From: Rhodovibrionaceae bacterium
GTDB lineage: Bacteria > Pseudomonadota > Alphaproteobacteria > Kiloniellales > DSM-21159
Length of the DNA: 64,000 bases
Reading direction: 5' to 3'
Assembly: GCA_028279885.1 (NCBI GenBank)
Contig: JANQMX010000077.1
Span: 124,001 to 188,000, forward strand
The notes under the pieces are model-generated. The model worked only from the letters and a program-made list of their open reading frames with translations, was not told the origin of the DNA and made no database searches. Position numbers and translations under genes: made by a program. Below are positions 42,794 to 52,171 of the stretch, one piece after another (the stretch's first letter is position 1; each line of letters opens with the position of its first letter).

Positions 42794-44014
42794 TTAGCCG
42801 AAGGCTTGTAGACCTGTCTGCGCCCGGCCCAGAATCAGGGCGTGGATGTCGTGGGTGCCCTCGTAGGTGTTGACCGCCTCCAGGTTCATGACGTGGCGGA
42901 TGACGTGGTACTCGTCGGCCACGCCGTTGCCGCCGTGCATGTCACGGGCGGTCCGGGCGATGTCGAGCGCCTTGCCGCAGGAGTTTCGCTTGATCAGCGA
43001 GATGGCTTCCGGCGCCAGGCGCCCTTCGTCGAACAGCCGGCCGGCCTGCAGCGCCGCATGAAGGCCCAAGGTGATCTCCGTCTGCATGTCGGCCAGCTTC
43101 TTCTGGATAAGCTGGGTCGCCGCCAGGGGCTTGCCGAACATCGTCCGGTCCAGGGTGTACTGCCGGGCCGCATGCCAGCAGAATTCGGCGGCACCCAAGG
43201 CGCCCCAGGCGATGCCATAGCGCGCCCGGTTGAGGCAGCCGAAGGGGCCCTTGAGGCCGCTGACGTTGGGCAGCAAGTTCTCGTCCGGCACGAAGACCTC
43301 GTCCATGACGATTTCGCCGGTGATCGAGGCGCGCAGGGAGAACTTGCCTTCGATCTTGGGTGCGGAGAGCCCCTCCATGCCCTTTTCGAGGATGAAGCCG
43401 CGGATGGCGCTGTCGGGATCGGTCTTGGCCCAGACGATGAAGACGTCGGCGATGGGGGAGTTGGTGATCCACATCTTGCTGCCCTTCAAGATGTAGCCGC
43501 CATCTACCTTCTTGGCCGTGGTGCGCATGGCCGCCGGGTCGGAGCCTGCATCCGGCTCGGTCAGGCCGAAGCAGCCGACCCACTCGCCCGTCGCCAGCTT
43601 GGGCAGATACTTTTGCCGTTGGCTTTCCGTGCCGTAGGCGTGGATCGGATGCATGACCAAGCTGGACTGCACGCTCATGGCCGAGCGATAGCCGCTGTCC
43701 ACCCGCTCGACCTCGCGTGCCGCCAGGCCGTAGCAGACATAGTTCGCGGCGGCGCAGCCGTAGTCCTCCGGCAAGGTCATGCCGAGCAGCCCGAGGCTGC
43801 CGAGCTCGGACATGATCTCCCGGTCGAAGTGCTCGTGACGGTTGGCTTCCAGCACGCGGGGCATGAGCTTGTCTTGGCAGTAGTCGCGCGCCGTATCGCG
43901 CACCATGCGCTCTTCTTCGCCGAGCTGCTCTTCGAGCAACAGCGGGTCCGTCCAGTCGAAGACGGCTTTTTTTGCTGCAGGCCGTGCCGGGGCGGCCGCT
44001 TCTGCCATGCTCAT
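42794..44014 (-). CDS. gcdH: Glutaryl-CoA dehydrogenase
   Basis: 406 residues. Diagnostic for glutaryl-CoA dehydrogenase are [19 protein letters not shown] (about 95), [14 protein letters not shown] and [16 protein letters not shown] followed by [16 protein letters not shown], with the catalytic Glu near residue 385. It oxidises and decarboxylates glutaryl-CoA to crotonyl-CoA in lysine/tryptophan breakdown. Its stop is 6 bp from that of the convergent kinase gene. It appears to stand alone; the next gene upstream on the strand is a Usp protein 133 bp away. Confidence 0.9.
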   Translation of the reverse strand: MSMAEAAAPARPAAKKAVFDWTDPLLLEEQLGEEERMVRDTARDYCQDKLMPRVLEANRHEHFDREIMSELGSLGLLGMTLPEDYGCAAANYVCYGLAAREVERVDSGYRSAMSVQSSLVMHPIHAYGTESQRQKYLPKLATGEWVGCFGLTEPDAGSDPAAMRTTAKKVDGGYILKGSKMWITNSPIADVFIVWAKTDPDSAIRGFILEKGMEGLSAPKIEGKFSLRASITGEIVMDEVFVPDENLLPNVSGLKGPFGCLNRARYGIAWGALGAAEFCWHAARQYTLDRTMFGKPLAATQLIQKKLADMQTEITLGLHAALQAGRLFDEGRLAPEAISLIKRNSCGKALDIARTARDMHGGNGVADEYHVIRHVMNLEAVNTYEGTHDIHALILGRAQTGLQAFG

Positions 44015-44147
44015 GCGTTGGACTCCCTTAACCGGTGACTGGCGTCTTCTGGGCTCAGGCCTTTAGGTGGGGCCGTCCAAGCAACCTGTCCAGGCGAGGC
44101 GCCTAAGGTCAAGTCCAGTCAGGTATGCGGGCGGAGCCGGTGGCGTC

Positions 44148-44600
44148 TTAGCCGCGGACGATCTGCACGGAGCAGTGGGCATGGCGGGCCACGCGTGCGG
44201 TGTTTGGCCCCAAAAGGTAGTCCTTCAACGACGGGCGATGGGCCGCCATGACGATGAGCTCGGCGTCGATCTCCTCGGCGGTCTCGACGATCTGCTCATA
44301 GATCGTGCCGTGCTTGGCGACCACGCCGTTGAAAAGCTCATCGGGAATATACTCTTTTGCGATTTCGCTCAGGCGCTCTTCCGCCTGTTTCACGAAGTCC
44401 TTGATGTCGTAGTTCAAAGAGCCGTGCTCGGCGCCGCGGATGGCATAGCGCCAGTCGAGACCGCCGACGATATGGTGTACCACCGTCATCAGCTCCACCT
44501 TGCCACCTAGGATGCGCGCCTGATCGACCGCGGTGGGAAGCGCCTTCTGCCATGAGCTCTTGTGCTCGAGGTCGATGGGAATCAGCACGATTTTGGTCAT
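44148..44600 (-). CDS. Universal stress protein (UspA family)
   Basis: 150 residues, single Usp domain. The N-terminal strand MTKIVLIPIDLEH and the C-terminal ELIVMAAHRPSLKDYLLGPNTARVARHAHCSVQIVR fit the fold; the usual G-2x-G-9x-G(S/T) ATP loop is degenerate here (LLGPNTARV). Its role is unknown; it lies 38 bp after the solute-binding protein gene on the same strand, so it is probably part of the BCCT transporter transcript. Usp domains often accompany secondary transporters. Confidence 0.85.
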   Translation of the reverse strand: MTKIVLIPIDLEHKSSWQKALPTAVDQARILGGKVELMTVVHHIVGGLDWRYAIRGAEHGSLNYDIKDFVKQAEERLSEIAKEYIPDELFNGVVAKHGTIYEQIVETAEEIDAELIVMAAHRPSLKDYLLGPNTARVARHAHCSVQIVRG

Positions 44601-44638
44601 GGGACGGTTCGCTCTCTTCGGGGACAGGCGGGCAGGGG

Positions 44639-46552
44639 TCAGCTGTCGATCTCGCGCCGCGGACTGCGGGCGAAAAGCAGGTAGATGAGCCAGACGACGA
44701 AGGCAACGACGACGATGTTGACGATCGAGACCGCGGCATCCGCCACCAGCGGCCTAGGCTCCTCTTGCAGCTGTGGCCGCAAGGCCGGCGCCACTGTGAC
44801 GGCCGGGTCGACCACTTCCGTGCTGCCGAGCGCGGCATTGAGCTTCATCACCGTGTCGGCGGGGATGGGCTGAGTGGCCGCTGTTCCGGTGGTACCGGGG
44901 CCTTGGGCGCCAAAAGCTTCGCGTGTGCTGGGCGGGCCGGCCAGCACGATCTGAGTGCTCAGCGTTTCGACGGCATCGGGTTGCCCGGGATAGGTGTCGG
45001 CCGGGATCTTGGCCGGGCGCAGGAAGGAGAAGCGCAGGGGCGCGGTGCCATCGGTCCAGCCGTCGATCGGCAACAGGCGATAGCGGCCGCTTTCGGTCAG
45101 CTCGAGCACCGTGGTGTCGCCGACTGGCGCAAGCACGAGCACGGCATCGACAAGGCCCTTTGTCATGGCTTCGAACTGCGCCTTGATATCGCCGGAGCCG
45201 CCGGAGATCACCTCGACCCCGTCGATATCCAGGGCGCGCATGATCATGCGCGCCGTGCGGTCGGAGGCGCCGCCTTCCTGCCCGACGCCGAGACGCTTGA
45301 TGTCCGCCAGGGACTGCGGGCCCGTTGGCCGGCTTACCAGATGGGCGAGGCGATAGCCGACCACGCCCAGGGCCTCCGCATCGCTTGCCAGGTTGGCCCG
45401 CTCTTCTCCCAGATCGTAGAACGCTTCGGTGCCGACGACGGCCAGGCGGGCATTCCCGGATGAGACGGCGTCGAGCGGGTTGGGAGCGGTAACGATCTCG
45501 ATGTCTCGCTTGGGGAAGGCCGCCCGTGCGGCGCGCACCGCTCGACCCGCCGGCCCGGACAGAGAGTCGAGGTCGCCGAGTGCGACGTTCATTGTATCGA
45601 CGGCCGCGCCGGAGGCGGTTGCCTCCAACAGCCCGGCCTCGATCAGGTAGTCGAGCGCCACCGCCGAAGGCGAACGGCCGTTGAGCTCGACGTCGGCATT
45701 GAGCGCCCGCATGTTTTCCGCCGAGATCTTGCCGTCGAGCCGGTCGAGGGCGTCGCGCAGCGGCGGGAAGGTGTCCAACGCCTGGCTGCGCACCAAGGGT
45801 GCGGCTTCATAGACCGGGAAGAAGCCGAGGTCGTCCTCCAGGACCAGCAGGCCGTATTCCTCGATCTGCGGGTCCGTGCGGAACAGCTCGGCCACATCGA
45901 CCTGGTCGTCGAGCAGAGAGCGGATGATTTCCCGCTTGCCATCGTCCGCCAACTCGAACGCCAGCGACGGGCCCTGAGTCAGGCCATAGCGGCGCACCAT
46001 TGCCCCCAAACCATCCAGAGGCCGCTGGGTGAAGGTGACGTCGGTGGCGAAGCGCACCGAACCCAGGCGTTCGAGGTCGCTGATGGTCTCGATGCCGAGG
46101 GCCTGGGCCCGCTCCGGGCGCATGACGATGACGTAGTCGTTGGAAAAGCCGAAGCGGTCGAGCCATTCGACCCCGAGGTCGCGATAGAGGGTGCGAACGC
46201 GGTTGAGCGCCTCGTCGCCGTCGGAGAGCGGCGCCTGGCCGAGCAAGACCAGACCAGTGCCGTTGTATTCCGGATAGGCATCGAGCTTGTCCTGTCTGAG
46301 CGCTTCGAAGACCACCGCCGGCGTTCCGTAGGGGATGGAGCGGTGGACCACGATGCCTTCCTGCTCCGCCAGCGCCGCCATCATCTCGGCCAGGATCATG
46401 CTTTCGGTGAAGTCCTTGGAGCCGACATGGAGGATCTGCTGCTCTTCCTTGCAGGCGGAGAGGCCGAGCACGGCGGTCAGTGCCAGGGCGATGACGGCGA
46501 TGCCTTTGCGGCGGCGGGTCTGCATGACCATGGCGTGTCTTCCCATTGTCAT
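44639..46552 (-). CDS. Tandem solute-binding protein: OpuAC/ProX-like + TAXI-like, with C-terminal membrane anchor
   Basis: 637 residues, unusual in layout. It begins with a lipoprotein-like signal (GIAVIALALTAVLGLSAC). Residues ~35-300 match glycine-betaine/choline-binding proteins of the OpuAC/OsmF type (LHVGSKDFTESMILAEMMA, DAYPEYNGTGLV). Residues ~320-570 match TAXI-type periplasmic binding proteins (VGQEGGASDRTARMIMRA). A single hydrophobic helix (about 605-628) and a short basic tail end the protein. There is no ABC or TRAP permease nearby; instead its ATG overlaps the stop of a BCCT carrier gene (ATGA), so the two are coupled. It may be a surface trap or sensor for betaines rather than a classic transporter subunit. 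Confidence 0.72.
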   Translation of the reverse strand: MTMGRHAMVMQTRRRKGIAVIALALTAVLGLSACKEEQQILHVGSKDFTESMILAEMMAALAEQEGIVVHRSIPYGTPAVVFEALRQDKLDAYPEYNGTGLVLLGQAPLSDGDEALNRVRTLYRDLGVEWLDRFGFSNDYVIVMRPERAQALGIETISDLERLGSVRFATDVTFTQRPLDGLGAMVRRYGLTQGPSLAFELADDGKREIIRSLLDDQVDVAELFRTDPQIEEYGLLVLEDDLGFFPVYEAAPLVRSQALDTFPPLRDALDRLDGKISAENMRALNADVELNGRSPSAVALDYLIEAGLLEATASGAAVDTMNVALGDLDSLSGPAGRAVRAARAAFPKRDIEIVTAPNPLDAVSSGNARLAVVGTEAFYDLGEERANLASDAEALGVVGYRLAHLVSRPTGPQSLADIKRLGVGQEGGASDRTARMIMRALDIDGVEVISGGSGDIKAQFEAMTKGLVDAVLVLAPVGDTTVLELTESGRYRLLPIDGWTDGTAPLRFSFLRPAKIPADTYPGQPDAVETLSTQIVLAGPPSTREAFGAQGPGTTGTAATQPIPADTVMKLNAALGSTEVVDPAVTVAPALRPQLQEEPRPLVADAAVSIVNIVVVAFVVWLIYLLFARSPRREIDS

Positions 46553-48117
46553 TCGCCGGCCGCCATTTCGGACTGATGGCGCGTGATGTCCCGTGCCATC
46601 CGGGCTTTCCGCTTCTCCGGGCTTTCATCGACCGCCAGCGCTCGGAAGAAGCCGACGAGCTGTATGAGGACAATGAAGGTGAAGGGAATAGCGCCGGTGA
46701 TCGCCATGGCCTTGGCAACGCTGACGCTGCCGGAAACCAGCACGCCGAAGGTGATGGCGGACATGATGACGCCCCACATCAGCTTGGTTTTGGTATCGGG
46801 GTTCAGGTTGCCGTTCGTGGTCATCATGCTGACCACGAAGGTGCCCGAGTCGGCGCTGGTCACCAGGAAGATGAAGATCAGGAGCGCCGCCAAGATGTTG
46901 AGGATGGTCGTGCCCGGCAGATAGCCAAGGAAGGTGAAAAGGGCCTTGGTCACGTCCTCGAAGACCACCTCTGCCAGGCCGCCGCCGCCGAACATCTCGA
47001 TGTAGATGCCGGCACCGCCGAACACGGAGAACCAGAACATGGAAAAGACCGTGGGCACGACGATGACGCCGACGCAGAACTCGCGGATGGTTCGGCCGCG
47101 GCTGATGCGCGCGATGAAGATGCCGACGAAGGGTCCCCAGGCGATCCACCAGATGAGGTAGGTCAGGGTCCAGCCGTGGGTCCAACTGCGCAGGTCGTCG
47201 TTGTAGGAGAAGATTCGGAAGGAGAGGAAGATCAGCTGGCTGAAATAGTCGCCAAAGCTGTTCACGAAGGAGCCGAAGATAAAGGTGGTCGGCCCGGCGA
47301 AGAGGACGATCAGCATGATCACGATGGCGATGACCATGTTGAGGTTGGAGAGAATCTTGATGCCCTTGTCGACACCGGTGCAGGCCGACAGCAGGAACGC
47401 CACGGTCATGGCCCCGAGGATGGCGACCGCGACGGTGAGAGAGTTGGGGTCGGTGCCGAAGACCTCGGCCAGGCCCGAGCGCACCAGCAAGGTGCCCATG
47501 CCGAGCGAGCCGGCCAGACCGAAGACCACGGCCATGACGGCGACCACGTCGGCGACCACCGAGATCACGTTGGTCGCACGCCGTCCCAGCAGCATCGTGA
47601 GAGAATGCCGGATGGGCGTCGAGACCATAGAAGGCTCGCCCTTGCGAAACACGAAGTAGGCGATGACCAGGGCACAGACGCCGTAGATCGACCAGGCGTG
47701 GAAGCCCCAGTGGAGGTTGGTGATGGCGAAGGCGGCCCGCGCCGCTTCGGCCGTCTCACCCGTGAGCCCTGGCGGCGAATAGAAGTGATACATGGGCTCG
47801 GCGACGCCCCAGAACAGCAGGCCGGAGCCCATGCCGCCGGCGAACAGCATGGCAATCCATGAGCCGGTCGAAAACTCCGGCTTGTCGTCGTCCGCGCCCA
47901 GCCTGACGCTGCCGTAGGGCCCGATCGCCAGATACAGGCTCAGCACCAGGAACATGGTGCAGGCCAGCATGAAGAACCAATCGAGGTAGGCGAGCGCGCC
48001 GCTGGTCAAGGCGACCGCTGCAGCGGTCAAGCCTTCGGGCTCCACGACGGCCCAGATGCCCACGGCGGCGCTCAGGCCCATGGAAATGATCAGAACAGGA
48101 TTCTTCATTGAGAACAT
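46549..48117 (-). CDS. BCCT family betaine/carnitine/choline transporter
   Basis: 522 residues with about 12 membrane helices. The family signature near GWTLTYLIWWIAWGPFVG (about residue 315) and GMGSGLLFWGVAEPMYHF (about 95) are clear. The GMGxG loop is the one found in Na+-coupled members such as BetP. It should import glycine betaine, carnitine or choline, in line with the carnitine operon 10 kb away. The C-terminal tail is short, so osmotic sensing of the BetP kind is not obvious. ATG 48117; an ATG three codons later is also possible. Confidence 0.9.
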   Translation of the reverse strand: MFSMKNPVLIISMGLSAAVGIWAVVEPEGLTAAAVALTSGALAYLDWFFMLACTMFLVLSLYLAIGPYGSVRLGADDDKPEFSTGSWIAMLFAGGMGSGLLFWGVAEPMYHFYSPPGLTGETAEAARAAFAITNLHWGFHAWSIYGVCALVIAYFVFRKGEPSMVSTPIRHSLTMLLGRRATNVISVVADVVAVMAVVFGLAGSLGMGTLLVRSGLAEVFGTDPNSLTVAVAILGAMTVAFLLSACTGVDKGIKILSNLNMVIAIVIMLIVLFAGPTTFIFGSFVNSFGDYFSQLIFLSFRIFSYNDDLRSWTHGWTLTYLIWWIAWGPFVGIFIARISRGRTIREFCVGVIVVPTVFSMFWFSVFGGAGIYIEMFGGGGLAEVVFEDVTKALFTFLGYLPGTTILNILAALLIFIFLVTSADSGTFVVSMMTTNGNLNPDTKTKLMWGVIMSAITFGVLVSGSVSVAKAMAITGAIPFTFIVLIQLVGFFRALAVDESPEKRKARMARDITRHQSEMAAGE

Positions 48118-48335
48118 GGATGGCCGCCCTGCTGGAATTTCCTCTGCCGCGGTCGTTATTTGTGCCGCGATTGGTCTAAGAAGCGGACCGTATCATGGGC
48201 CTCTCAGCCTGTCACCCGACGACCGGGATTGTCCTGCCGGAGACACAGCCTGCGGATGCTTGGGACGGCAAGGAGGGCGCTGTTGGGCCGGATCGCTAAC
48301 GAAATCTTACCGAACGCCGACTAGACTCGGGGGCC

Positions 48336-48560
48336 ATGAAAGAGCCCCGAGAAGTCATCTTCGAGTTCTATCACGCCGGAGCTTATGTGAAGGTCTCCGC
48401 GATCGACACCGATACGATGATCGAGGTTGCTATCGTCGGCGATCCCGTCGCCGGCGAAGAGGCGCTGAAGCGCGTCGCGCTGAACAAGCTGCGCTACCGT
48501 CTGAGCCGCCTTTCAGAGAGCCAGGCGCAGCGTCAGGACGCGAAGGGCCTGGTCGCCTAG
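48336..48560 (+). CDS. Small conserved alphaproteobacterial protein (probably DUF6898)
   Basis: 74 residues, no signal or membrane segment. The N-terminal pattern PREVIFEFYHAGAYVKVSAID with EVAIVG and a basic helical end recalls a small domain family conserved near rpiB/glyA in Rhodospirillales-type genomes. The function is unknown. The family name is from memory and not certain. It is divergent from the BCCT gene. Confidence 0.7.
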   Translation: MKEPREVIFEFYHAGAYVKVSAIDTDTMIEVAIVGDPVAGEEALKRVALNKLRYRLSRLSESQAQRQDAKGLVA

Positions 48561-48616
48561 GTGGCTCCATCGGCTAACCTGAACCCCTAGAAGCTGCTCG
48601 GAAGCCGCCGAGACCC

Positions 48617-48643
48617 GCAAGATAAGGGTTTCCCCTTGCTTGC
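48617..48643. repeat. Bulged hairpin downstream of the 74-aa gene
   Basis: GCAAG (48617-48621) pairs with CTTGC (48639-48643), and AAGGG pairs with CCCTT inside it. There is no T run after it on the plus strand, so it is not a standard terminator. It directly precedes the larger inverted repeat. Confidence 0.4.
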
Positions 48644-48646
48644 AAA

Positions 48647-48677
48647 GCGATATCTTGTAGTGTCCACAAGATATCGC
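48647..48677. promoter_or_regulatory. Perfect 12-bp inverted repeat upstream of rpiB
   Basis: GCGATATCTTGT (48647-48658) and ACAAGATATCGC (48666-48677) are exact complements separated by 7 bases. Each arm contains the palindrome GATATC, and the two centres are 21 bp apart, two helical turns. It ends 20 bp before the rpiB ATG. It could be an operator for a dimer/tetramer regulator, or a leader hairpin that affects translation of rpiB. Confidence 0.65.
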
Positions 48678-48697
48678 GGGTGGGGCGAAACGGAAAC

Positions 48698-49156
48698 ATG
48701 CCGGGCTCGGACGACATTGTGGCAGTGGCGTGCGACCACGGCGGCTTCGCTTTGAAGCCGGCCGTGCTTGAGGTCTTGCGCGAGGCCGGCCTCGAGGTCC
48801 TCGACCTCGGCACGGACAGCGAAGACAGCGTCGACTATCCGGACTTCGGACAGGCGCTTGCCGAGGCGGTCATCAGCGGTCGCGCGGCGCGCGGCGTCGT
48901 GATCTGCGGCACCGGCATCGGCATCTCCATCGCGGCGAACCGCTATCCGGAAATCCGGGCTGCCGCTTGCCATGACGAGACAACGGCGCGGCTGGCGCGG
49001 GAGCATAACAACGCCAACGTCCTGGCGCTTGGCGCCCGAATCACCGGCACAGAGGTGGCAAAGGACTGCTTGCGCGCTTTCCTGAAGACCCCGTTCGGCG
49101 GCGAGCGCCACGAGCGGCGCGTTGACAAGCTTGGCCGCCTGCCCAGTTCCGCCTAA
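48698..49156 (+). CDS. rpiB: Ribose-5-phosphate isomerase B
   Basis: 152 residues from ATG 48698; a GTG six codons upstream falls just after the inverted repeat and is less likely. RpiB/LacAB-family motifs are visible: [11 protein letters not shown] (residues 9-19), [15 protein letters not shown], the active-site loop [18 protein letters not shown] with the catalytic Cys (about 72), and [13 protein letters not shown]. It interconverts ribose-5-phosphate and ribulose-5-phosphate. It stands 46 bp upstream of glyA, an order common in alphaproteobacteria. Confidence 0.93.
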   Translation: MPGSDDIVAVACDHGGFALKPAVLEVLREAGLEVLDLGTDSEDSVDYPDFGQALAEAVISGRAARGVVICGTGIGISIAANRYPEIRAAACHDETTARLAREHNNANVLALGARITGTEVAKDCLRAFLKTPFGGERHERRVDKLGRLPSSA

Positions 49157-49202
49157 GGGCCGCGCAAGGGCCGAAATCAAGCCAGAGGAGGCAGGGATAG
49201 CC

Positions 49203-50522
49203 ATGTCCATCGGAGAAGCGGCCACCGGCTCGGCCGGCACCAGCAGCGGGTTCTTCATCGACCATCTGCGCGACAGCGACCCGGACCTTGCGGCGGCCAT
49301 CAATGAAGAGCTTGTCCGCCAGCAAGATCAGATCGAGCTGATCGCTTCGGAGAACATTGTCTCCCTGGCGGTGCTGGAGGCTCAGGGCTCCGTCCTGACC
49401 AACAAGTATGCGGAAGGCTATCCGGGCCGGCGCTACTACGGCGGCTGCGAGTATGTCGACGTGGTCGAGCAGCTTGCCATCGACCGCGCCAAGCGGCTCT
49501 TCGACTGCGCCTTCGTCAACGTCCAACCCCATTCCGGCGCCCAGGCCAACCAATGCGTCATGCTGGCATTGCTCAAGCCCGGCGACACCATCATGGGGCT
49601 GTCGCTCAGCGCCGGTGGCCATCTCACCCACGGTGCAGCGCCCAATATGTCCGGCAAGTGGTTCGAGGCGGTTCAGTACGGCGTTCGGCAAGAGGATAGC
49701 TTGATCGACTTCGACGAGGTCGAGCGCTTGGCACGCGAGCACAAGCCGAAGCTGATCTACGCCGGTGGTTCGGCTTATCCGCGGCACATCGATTTCGCCC
49801 GCTTCCGTGAGATCGCCGACGAGGTCGGCGCCTATTTCCAAGTGGATATGGCGCACTTCGCAGGACTGGTCGCAGCCGGTGTGCACCCGAGCCCCTTGCC
49901 CCATGCCCACGTGGTCACCACCACCACCCACAAGACCCTGCGTGGTGGGCGCGGCGGCATGGTGCTGTCGAACGACGAGGCGCTCGGCAAGAAGATCAAC
50001 TCGGCGGCTTTCCCCGGCTTGCAGGGCGGGCCCTTGATGCACGCCATCGCCGGCAAGGCTGCGGCCTTCGGCGAAGCCTTGAAGCCAGACTTCAAGATCT
50101 ACTGCCAAAGCATTGTCGACAATGCGAAAGCGCTGGCCGAGTCCATGCTCAGGGGGGGCTTCGACCTGGTCACCGGCGGCACCGACACGCACCTCATGCT
50201 GGTCGATCTCAGGCCGAAGGGGCTGACCGGCAACATTGCCGAGGAGAGTCTCGATCGCGCCGGCATCACCTGCAACAAGAACGGCGTGCCCTTTGACCCG
50301 GAGAAGCCGACCGTCACCTCCGGCATTCGCCTCGGCACGCCGGCCGGCACCACCCGGGGCTTCGGCCCGGCCGAGTTCAGCAAGGTCGGCGAGATGATCG
50401 TCGAGGTGCTGGACGGCCTGGCCGCCTCGCGAGAGGACAACGGCGCCGTCGAACGGAAGGTGCGCGAGGACGTGCGGGCGCTCTGCCGTCGTTTCCCCAT
50501 TTACCCCAATCTTGCGGACTGA
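49203..50522 (+). CDS. glyA: Serine hydroxymethyltransferase
   Basis: 439 residues with GAGGAGG upstream of ATG 49203. Motifs are [17 protein letters not shown], the start of the PLP domain [20 protein letters not shown], the PLP-binding Lys in [15 protein letters not shown] (about residue 243) and [15 protein letters not shown]. It makes glycine and methylene-tetrahydrofolate from serine. nrdR starts 2 bp after its stop, so glyA heads the long run through thiL. Confidence 0.96.
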   Translation: MSIGEAATGSAGTSSGFFIDHLRDSDPDLAAAINEELVRQQDQIELIASENIVSLAVLEAQGSVLTNKYAEGYPGRRYYGGCEYVDVVEQLAIDRAKRLFDCAFVNVQPHSGAQANQCVMLALLKPGDTIMGLSLSAGGHLTHGAAPNMSGKWFEAVQYGVRQEDSLIDFDEVERLAREHKPKLIYAGGSAYPRHIDFARFREIADEVGAYFQVDMAHFAGLVAAGVHPSPLPHAHVVTTTTHKTLRGGRGGMVLSNDEALGKKINSAAFPGLQGGPLMHAIAGKAAAFGEALKPDFKIYCQSIVDNAKALAESMLRGGFDLVTGGTDTHLMLVDLRPKGLTGNIAEESLDRAGITCNKNGVPFDPEKPTVTSGIRLGTPAGTTRGFGPAEFSKVGEMIVEVLDGLAASREDNGAVERKVREDVRALCRRFPIYPNLAD

Positions 50523-50524
50523 TC

Positions 50525-50983
50525 ATGCGCTGTCCCTTCTGCGGTCACGACGACACCCAGGTTAAGGATTCCCGCCCGACCGAGGACAACTCGGCGATCC
50601 GGCGGCGGCGCCAGTGCCCTAACTGCGGCGCTCGCTTCACCACCTTCGAGCGGGTCCAGCTCCGCGAGCTGACGGTGATCAAGAGCACCGGCCAGCGCGA
50701 GCCTTTCGACCGCGACAAGGTGCGTCGCTCGATGATGCTGGCGCTGCAGAAGCGGCCGGTCGACGTCGACCGCGTCGAGCGCATCGTCAATGGTATGGTG
50801 CGCCGTTTGGAGAGCTCCGGTGAGACGGATATTCCAAGCAAGCTGGTCGGTGAGATGGTGATGGATGCCTTGCGCACCTTGGATCAGGTCGCCTATGTAC
50901 GCTTCGCTTCGGTTTACCGGGATTTCCGTGAAGCGGCGGATTTCAACCGCATCGTCGGCGAGCTCGGCAAGGAAGCGATGTAG
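50525..50983 (+). CDS. nrdR: Transcriptional repressor NrdR
   Basis: 152 residues, the family's usual size. An N-terminal zinc ribbon (CPFCGHDD at residue 3 and CPNCGARF at 31) precedes an ATP-cone domain ([24 protein letters not shown]). NrdR represses ribonucleotide reductase genes when dATP is high. In alphaproteobacteria it commonly sits between glyA and ribD, as here. Confidence 0.95.
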   Translation: MRCPFCGHDDTQVKDSRPTEDNSAIRRRRQCPNCGARFTTFERVQLRELTVIKSTGQREPFDRDKVRRSMMLALQKRPVDVDRVERIVNGMVRRLESSGETDIPSKLVGEMVMDALRTLDQVAYVRFASVYRDFREAADFNRIVGELGKEAM

Positions 50984-51065
50984 CTGACGGTTCGAGGTGC
51001 CGTTGGCAAGATGGCCAGCCGGGATATCGTTCTGGCAAGCAGATTAGGTTCCGACAGAGGCTGAA

Positions 51066-52163
51066 ATGTCGCAGGACGCCGTTGATCGCGCCTTCATGGA
51101 GGCGGCGCTGTCGCTCGCCAGGCGGGTGCTCGGCCGCGCCGCGCCGAACCCGGCGGTGGGCTGCGTCATCGTCGCCGAGGGGCAAATCGTAGGGCGGGGC
51201 TGGACCCAGCCCGGCGGACGTCCGCACGCCGAAACCGAAGCGCTTGAGCGGGCGGGCGCTGCTGCGCGCGGTGCCACTGCCTATGTCACGCTAGAGCCAT
51301 GCGCCCATCACGGCCGCACGCCGCCCTGCACGGATGCGATGATTGCCGCCGGCATCGGCCGGGTCGTGGTCTCGCACATCGATCCTGACCCCCGGGTCAA
51401 TGGTTTCGGCCTGGCGAAGCTGCGCGCCGCCGGGATCGCCGTTGATGTCGGGCTCTGCGAAGCTGAGGCCCGCGAAGTCAACGAGGGTTTTCTTCTCGCC
51501 AAGACGGCGGGCAGGCCCATGGTGACCTTGAAGCTGGCGAGCAGTCTCGATGGCGAGATTGCGACCGCCGCGGGCGAAAGCAAATGGATCACCGGAGAGC
51601 TGGCCCGGCGGCGCGCCCACCTTATCCGCAGCCAGCATGACGCTATCCTGATCGGCAGCGGCACGGCACTGGCGGATAACCCGCGCCTCGACGTGCGCCT
51701 GCCGGGAATGGAGGCGAGGGCACCGCTGCGGGTGGTGCTCGACGGGCGCCAGCGAGTCGGAGAGTCGCTTGACCTGGTGCAGCGCGCCGGAGAGCAGCGC
51801 ACGCTGGTCTTTACGGGCGAAGGAGCGCTGCACCCACTGGCGGAGCGGCCTGGCTTGGAGATCTGTGGGGTGCCGCAGACCAACGAGGGGCTCGCGCCCG
51901 ATGCCGTTCTGGCAGCGCTCGCCCAGCGCGGGGTCACGCGGGTTATGATTGAGGGCGGTGCTGAAGTCGCTGCGGCCTTTCTCAAGGCTGATCTGGTGGA
52001 CCGCATCTGCTGGTTCCGGGCGCCGCAGGTCTTGGGCGGCGACGGTCAGGCCGCTGTGTCCGGCTGGGGCTTGGGGCACCTGACGGATGCTCCGCGCTTT
52101 GCGCGCGTCAGGGTTGAGCGGCTGGAGGAAGACTTGCTCGAAAGCCTGCGCCGCGCCAGATAG
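51066..52163 (+). CDS. ribD: Bifunctional riboflavin deaminase/reductase
   Basis: 365 residues. The N-terminal deaminase has the zinc site: PHAETEAL (His/Glu, about residue 57) and EPCAHHGRTPPCTDAM (two Cys, about 80-91). The C-terminal reductase (from about 150) has KLASSLDGEIA, STAL-like GSGTALADNP and IEGGAEVAAAF. It carries out the second and third steps of riboflavin synthesis from GTP. The 82-bp gap before it shows no FMN riboswitch fold. It is followed after 8 bp by ribE. Confidence 0.94.
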   Translation: MSQDAVDRAFMEAALSLARRVLGRAAPNPAVGCVIVAEGQIVGRGWTQPGGRPHAETEALERAGAAARGATAYVTLEPCAHHGRTPPCTDAMIAAGIGRVVVSHIDPDPRVNGFGLAKLRAAGIAVDVGLCEAEAREVNEGFLLAKTAGRPMVTLKLASSLDGEIATAAGESKWITGELARRRAHLIRSQHDAILIGSGTALADNPRLDVRLPGMEARAPLRVVLDGRQRVGESLDLVQRAGEQRTLVFTGEGALHPLAERPGLEICGVPQTNEGLAPDAVLAALAQRGVTRVMIEGGAEVAAAFLKADLVDRICWFRAPQVLGGDGQAAVSGWGLGHLTDAPRFARVRVERLEEDLLESLRRAR

Positions 52164-52171
52164 GGCGCGTT

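Noticed and set aside
48647..48677. Pair of NrdR boxes before rpiB
   Set aside because: Only about 11 of 16 positions match, the two centres are 21 bp apart instead of about 31, and the elements form a hairpin-type repeat; a ribonucleotide reductase gene is not nearby.
50984..51065. FMN riboswitch before ribD
   Set aside because: Only 82 bases are available and the conserved FMN-aptamer elements are not visible.
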